This document shows, in pieces, positions 60,615 to 64,000 of a stretch of DNA of 64,000 nt. How positions within the stretch are numbered: the stretch's first letter is position 1; each line of letters begins with the position of its first letter. The notes under the pieces are model-generated. The model did no database searches and was not told where the DNA came from. It saw only the letters and a list, made by a program, of their open reading frames with translations. Position numbers and translations under genes: made by a program. The DNA comes from Streptomyces sp. BHT-5-2 (GTDB lineage Bacteria; Actinomycetota; Actinomycetes; Streptomycetales; Streptomycetaceae): the NCBI RefSeq assembly GCF_019774615.1, contig NZ_CP081496.1, positions 3,906,001 to 3,970,000 on the forward strand, written 5' to 3'.

Positions 60615-60870
60615 ACGCTCGTTCACGGCGAAGAAATCCCGCTCCGCCTCCGCCGGCAACGCCCCACGGACGTCGACCAATCCGAGGTTCTACGTGAAGT
60701 CGGCATTCCGCTTCAGGCCGTGGCGTGTGCGGTGAGTGAAGGGAGTGGCGTTTCGTGCTTCACGTCACACCCGAGCGTGCAGTCTGGCGCATGGCGGGGC
60801 TCGTTCAAGGGTCCCCGCTCGCGGTGCGCCATGCATTGCGACTCAACTGAGAAGAAGGACGCCCGTCACC

Positions 60871-61080
60871 ATGAGCAACACCTCCGGCATTGAGACCCGC
60901 GAGATAGCCGATGACGACCTCGACAACGTCGCCGGTGGTCTGTCCGTCAGCGGCACCCTGGACGGTCTGACCGCCAAGTTCGCGCCCGGTCCCAATGGCG
61001 TGCCCGTCCTCACCGGCGGCTCCATCAAGTCCCTCAGCGTGACTGTCTCGGACATCCCCTTGGGCCCGATCGGCGGCTGA
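60871..61080 (+). CDS. Double-glycine-leader peptide, RiPP-precursor-like
   Basis: GAAGAAGGA precedes ATG 60871. The 69-residue peptide has an acidic leader, EIADDDLDNVAGG, ending in a Gly-Gly cleavage motif typical of bacteriocin and class II RiPP precursors. The 46-residue core (LSVSGTLDGLTAKFAPG ... DIPLGPIGG) has Ser/Thr and Gly but no Cys, so it is not a lanthipeptide. No modification enzyme, C39 peptidase or dedicated transporter lies nearby. It may be processed by a remote peptidase-containing transporter. Confidence 0.6.
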   Translation: MSNTSGIETREIADDDLDNVAGGLSVSGTLDGLTAKFAPGPNGVPVLTGGSIKSLSVTVSDIPLGPIGG

Positions 61081-61196
61081 GACCCTCGCTCGCTCCCTGC
61101 GTCCGCGGGTCGGCTCCTACGTGACCTGCGGCTTCGGGACAACCTTCGCTGTTCATGAGCTGAGGTAGGGGCATCGGCGGGTGTCTCCGCCGAGGC

Positions 61197-61222
61197 GGCG
61201 CCAGTCCGGCCGGACTGGCGCC
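61197..61222. terminator. Bidirectional terminator
   Basis: GGCGCCAGTCCG-GC-CGGACTGGCGCC is a perfect 12-pair stem with a 2-base centre, followed by a T-rich run (TTTCCGCTTTCC). It can serve the peptide gene and the broken MFS gene on the other strand. Confidence 0.75.
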
Positions 61223-61224
61223 TT

Positions 61225-61845
61225 TCCGCTTTCCCGGGCCCCGCCCCCGCCCAGGCCAGCGGCAGCGCGAACGACAACACCTCACCCTGGATCCACAGGA
61301 TGCCGTCGAGCACGACGAACGCCACGTACGGCTTGTCCGTCAGCGCGATCCAACGCCCCTCCTCGCGGGGGACGCGAGGGGTTCGAGCTTGGGCAGCGTG
61401 ACCAGTACGGCGGCGCTGCCGAGGAACGTCAGCGCGTTGCGAGGTCGGTCGCGGTCACTGCCAGGACGAACGCCCAGAACGAGTGGGCGAACAGCAGCGA
61501 TGTCATGGAAAGAGCCTGGATCAGCAGCGTGACCAGAAAGATGTCCCGCGGACCGCGGCGGTCGGCGAGGCGCCCTACCGGGATACCGGCGATCAGTCCG
61601 ACCACCGCCGCAATGCTGAGACCGAGGCCGACCTGCCCGATGGACAGGTGGATCTCCCGAAGGGCGTACAGCGGCACGGTCGCCAGGAAGGCCGCGGTGC
61701 CAAGCTGATTGACGAAACCGGCCAGCGCCAGCTTCCGCTGGGGCCCGGACTCCAGCAGCAGCCCTCTCCTCACCGACCAGGACCAGTTGGCGTCGCCGTT
61801 TTCCCCGGAGATGGTGGCGGTTGACGCGGTGGGGGCGTGACTCAC
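61225..61845 (-). pseudogene. Truncated, frameshifted MFS transporter
   Basis: From GTG 61845 the frame encodes a normal MFS start: LALAGFVNQLGTAAFLATVP, GRLADRRGPRD in motif A, and LLFAHSFWAFVLAVTATDLA. It then stops. Further MFS-like pieces follow with gaps and frame changes (NALTFLGSAAVLVTLPKLEP; YVAFVVLDGILWIQGEVLSF) until the terminator at 61222. Only parts of the first half of a 12-TM protein remain. Confidence 0.72.
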
Positions 61846-62135
61846 CTGTACTCCGATACCTGTCGATCGTGCCGTGCCGAAATCGGGGTGCGCAGGAAGC
61901 GAAGGGTGGAGCATGCGCAGATGAGAGCTATGCCGAGAAGGCTCCTGACGTTGGGGGAATGTCACGGCGAAACCGGGAATCCGCACACGGCGCATCCGGT
62001 TGTCAGTAGTGGTGCTTCCCGGTGCAGGCGAGCGGCGTTGTGGTGCTCCTCCTCCAGAGTCCGGCCCGCCCCACTCACAAGTTCCAGCAGTGGGCCGCCC
62101 ACCTGCTGCACACCGGGAGGAGACTGCCCGCAAGT
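61846..62135. other. Intergenic region, no gene recognised
   Basis: No frame resembles a protein. It separates the broken MFS gene from the stop of the intact one and contains the promoter of the former. Confidence 0.25.
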
Positions 62136-63566
62136 TCAGTGACGCCGCCTGGTGGTGAACAACGCGACGGCTGTCACTGCCAGACCGTCGAGGCAGAGGA
62201 ACGCCCACGGGAGGTGCGTGGCGTTGCCGAGGTGATGAGGAGCTGCGGATGGCCCGGGCCCGACGGCCAGAAACCCTCCCAGGACGGCAACGCCCAGGGC
62301 GTTGCCGAACTGACGCGCGGTGGCGGCGACTGCCGAGGCGACTCCTGCCTGGTTTGCCGGCATGGCGCTCACGGCAGTGCTGGTGATCGGTGGGTTCACC
62401 AGGCCGAGTCCGGTGCCCAGCAGCACGTAGGCGGCCGCGATCCCGGCGTAGGAGGTGGTGGAGCCCACCCGGAGCAGCATGGCGCTGCCCGCCGTGATGA
62501 GGAGTCCGGCGGCAGTCATTGGCGGGCAGGGCCCGTACCGGGCCACCAACCAGCCGCCCAGTGGTCCTCCGGCGGCGATCGCCACCGTGGCCGGCAGCAG
62601 GGCCACTCCGGCGGTCAGGGCGGACAATCCCCGCTCCTGCTGCAGGTACAGGGTGTTGACGAGCAGGAACCCGGCCAGCGCCACGAACGCCAGCAGAGCG
62701 ATCACGTTCGCGCCGGTGAACGGAAGGTTGCGGAAGTACCGCAGGTCCAGCAACGGTTCGCGCTGCCGCAGCTCGACCACGACGAAAGCGATGAGTGCGG
62801 CGGCAGCGAGCACGAAACCAGTCACGATCGACGGTCTGGCCCATCCGTCCCGGGGCCCCTGGACAAGGGTGTAGGTCACCGTGGCCAGGAACACGATCAT
62901 CAAGCCCTGTCCGAACGGGTCCGCCCGGCGGGGTCGGGATGCGCGGGATTCGGGTACGAACCGATGCGCGAGCATCAACGTGGCCAGGCCGAGCGGGATG
63001 TTGACCCAGAACACCGAGCGCCAGCCCGCGGCACTCACGAGCAGTCCACCGGCCAGTGGCCCACACGCGGTGGCTATGCCGAAGATCCCACTCCACACTC
63101 CCAGCGCCCGGTCCCGCTCGCCGGGGTCACGGAAGACGTCGCGCACGATCGACAGCGAAGTCGGTGTCAGCGCGGCCCCTCCGATGGCCTGAACCACCCG
63201 TGCCGCGATCAGCGTTTCCAGGTTCACGGCCATGCTGCACAGCGCCGACCCGATGGTGAAGACCAGCACTCCGAACAGGAACAGTCGACGTCGGCCCAAC
63301 CGGTCGCCGATGGAACCGGCCAGCAGGAGCAGGCTGCCGAGTACCGACAGGTAGGCATCCATCACCCACTGCAGTGCGGTCAGATCGCAGGCCAGGCTGG
63401 TCTGGATCGCGGGCAACGCGACGTTGAGGATGGTGTTGTCCAGGTAGGTCATGAACAGGGTCAGACCGCAGATCCCCAGCACCGCCAGTCGGCGGCGCCG
63501 CCCCGAAGGGCCCGTCAAGGTGTCCCGGATCGCGGTGGTCGGTGGTAGGCGGAGGTGTGCAGACAT
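62136..63566 (-). CDS. DHA2-family MFS multidrug exporter
   Basis: From ATG 63566 the 476-residue protein has about 14 membrane segments. The family motifs are MTYLDNTILNVALPAIQ, motif A GRRRLFLFG, and motif C in GPLAGGLLV. It should export toxic compounds by proton antiport. It is divergent from an AraC gene with a 55-base gap, so that regulator likely controls it. Confidence 0.86.
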   Translation of the reverse strand: MSAHLRLPPTTAIRDTLTGPSGRRRRLAVLGICGLTLFMTYLDNTILNVALPAIQTSLACDLTALQWVMDAYLSVLGSLLLLAGSIGDRLGRRRLFLFGVLVFTIGSALCSMAVNLETLIAARVVQAIGGAALTPTSLSIVRDVFRDPGERDRALGVWSGIFGIATACGPLAGGLLVSAAGWRSVFWVNIPLGLATLMLAHRFVPESRASRPRRADPFGQGLMIVFLATVTYTLVQGPRDGWARPSIVTGFVLAAAALIAFVVVELRQREPLLDLRYFRNLPFTGANVIALLAFVALAGFLLVNTLYLQQERGLSALTAGVALLPATVAIAAGGPLGGWLVARYGPCPPMTAAGLLITAGSAMLLRVGSTTSYAGIAAAYVLLGTGLGLVNPPITSTAVSAMPANQAGVASAVAATARQFGNALGVAVLGGFLAVGPGPSAAPHHLGNATHLPWAFLCLDGLAVTAVALFTTRRRH

Positions 63567-63621
63567 GGAGCACAATCTCACCGATGCGGTGCCTTGCGGG
63601 CTACCGATAGGCTGCCACGTC

Positions 63622-64000
63622 ATGCTCGTAGCCCGCCATATGCCCAGAGCAGGGTGGATCTCCCACGACCTGACCCACGGCGACATCAGTCCCCCTCACC
63701 AGCACGAGCGCGGACACCTCGTCTATGCCGCCAGCGGCATCCTGTCGGTCACAACCCAGCGGGGCAGGTGGATCTGCCCCGCCAACCGAGCCGCCTGGAC
63801 CCCGGCCCGGACCGTGCACCAGCACCAGGCCCATGGGCGTACCGACATGCGCATCGTGTTCATCGCGCCCTCCCTGGCCCACGCCCTTCCCAACCGGCCC
63901 GCCGTACTTGCCGTTTCCGGACTGGCCCGGGAAGTCCTGCTGGCGCTCACCGGCAGCCGCTCCTATCGCCCGGCCACCCGCACGCGGTTACGCGCTGTCC
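63622..64000 (+). CDS. AraC-family regulator, 3' end cut by window edge
   Basis: The frame from ATG 63622 stays open to the window end (126 codons). It encodes an AraC-type cupin sensor: WISHDLTHGDISPPHQHERG, HLVYAASGILSVTTQRG, WICPANRAAWTPARTVHQHQ. The DNA-binding half lies beyond the edge. It is divergent from the MFS exporter, its probable target. Confidence 0.75.
   Translation, partial: MLVARHMPRAGWISHDLTHGDISPPHQHERGHLVYAASGILSVTTQRGRWICPANRAAWTPARTVHQHQAHGRTDMRIVFIAPSLAHALPNRPAVLAVSGLAREVLLALTGSRSYRPATRTRLRAV

Noticed and set aside
1..64000. CRISPR arrays, tRNA or rRNA genes
   Set aside because: No regularly spaced long repeats and no tRNA/rRNA-like conserved segments were noticed on reading. 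A dedicated covariance search was not possible.

Overview
The window looks like Streptomyces or a close relative. The DNA is very GC-rich, GTG starts are common, and many genes have a TANNNT -10 box only 5-9 bases upstream of the start codon (leaderless transcripts). There are class F sortase, SigE-type ECF and F420-type (LLM) genes, an NmtR/CtpJ metal pair, and two adjacent genes with rare TTA (bldA-type) leucine codons. No rRNA, tRNA, CRISPR array or intact insertion sequence was seen. The dense mix of intact accessory genes and broken fragments resembles a chromosome arm. All functions are read from the sequence by eye; no database search was run.

Region 1 (1-10.9 kb) is a divalent-metal island. 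A partial NRAMP-like transporter that looks like the Mg2+-type NRMT subgroup (1-1394, minus) lies behind an M-box (ykoK-type) riboswitch. Divergent from it is an ABC transporter with a fused double permease and an ATPase carrying a C-terminal winged-helix-like extension, preceded by a 15-codon leader ORF. An ArsR regulator follows. A 16-base motif, TTGC-N8-GCAA, occurs five times: three times between the divergent units, once over the arsR start and once upstream of a lytic transglycosylase. A soluble MgtE-N/CBS protein is translationally coupled to a second NRMT paralogue.

Region 2 (11-26.8 kb) holds single metabolic genes and remnants. Its one coherent unit is a GNAT / PLP-lyase / TauD-type dioxygenase operon (16.2-18.9 kb) whose first two genes contain TTA codons, which suggests a small developmentally controlled biosynthetic operon. 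Broken genes include an MFS exporter with its MarR regulator, an alpha/beta hydrolase tail, an NmrA-type reductase and a WYL-regulator tail. Intact genes include a cysteine synthase/CBS-like enzyme, two other small regulators or enzymes, and GrpB.

Region 3 (26.8-44.5 kb) contains an isolated secY paralogue, an ECF sigma factor with a repeat-tailed membrane partner, AraC and TetR regulators with neighbouring hydrolase or amidohydrolase genes, an orphan histidine kinase, a class F sortase next to a secreted C-terminally anchored protein, a PLAT-domain protein and a Tat-exported phospholipase C. Several decayed genes lie between them.

Region 4 (44.6-53.5 kb) is a nonphosphorylative L-fucose-type catabolic cluster. 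It has a GntR regulator, an RbsBAC-like ABC importer, an L-fuconate dehydratase, an SDR, an aldo-keto reductase, a mutarotase ruined by an internal deletion, and a lactonase. A 13-codon leader ORF with a strong ribosome binding site overlaps the dehydratase start.

Region 5 (53.5-64 kb) holds small secreted proteins, the divergent nmtR/ctpJ-type metal efflux pair, a secreted protease, a double-glycine-leader peptide of RiPP-precursor type, and two MFS transporters (one broken). The intact one faces an AraC regulator cut by the right edge.
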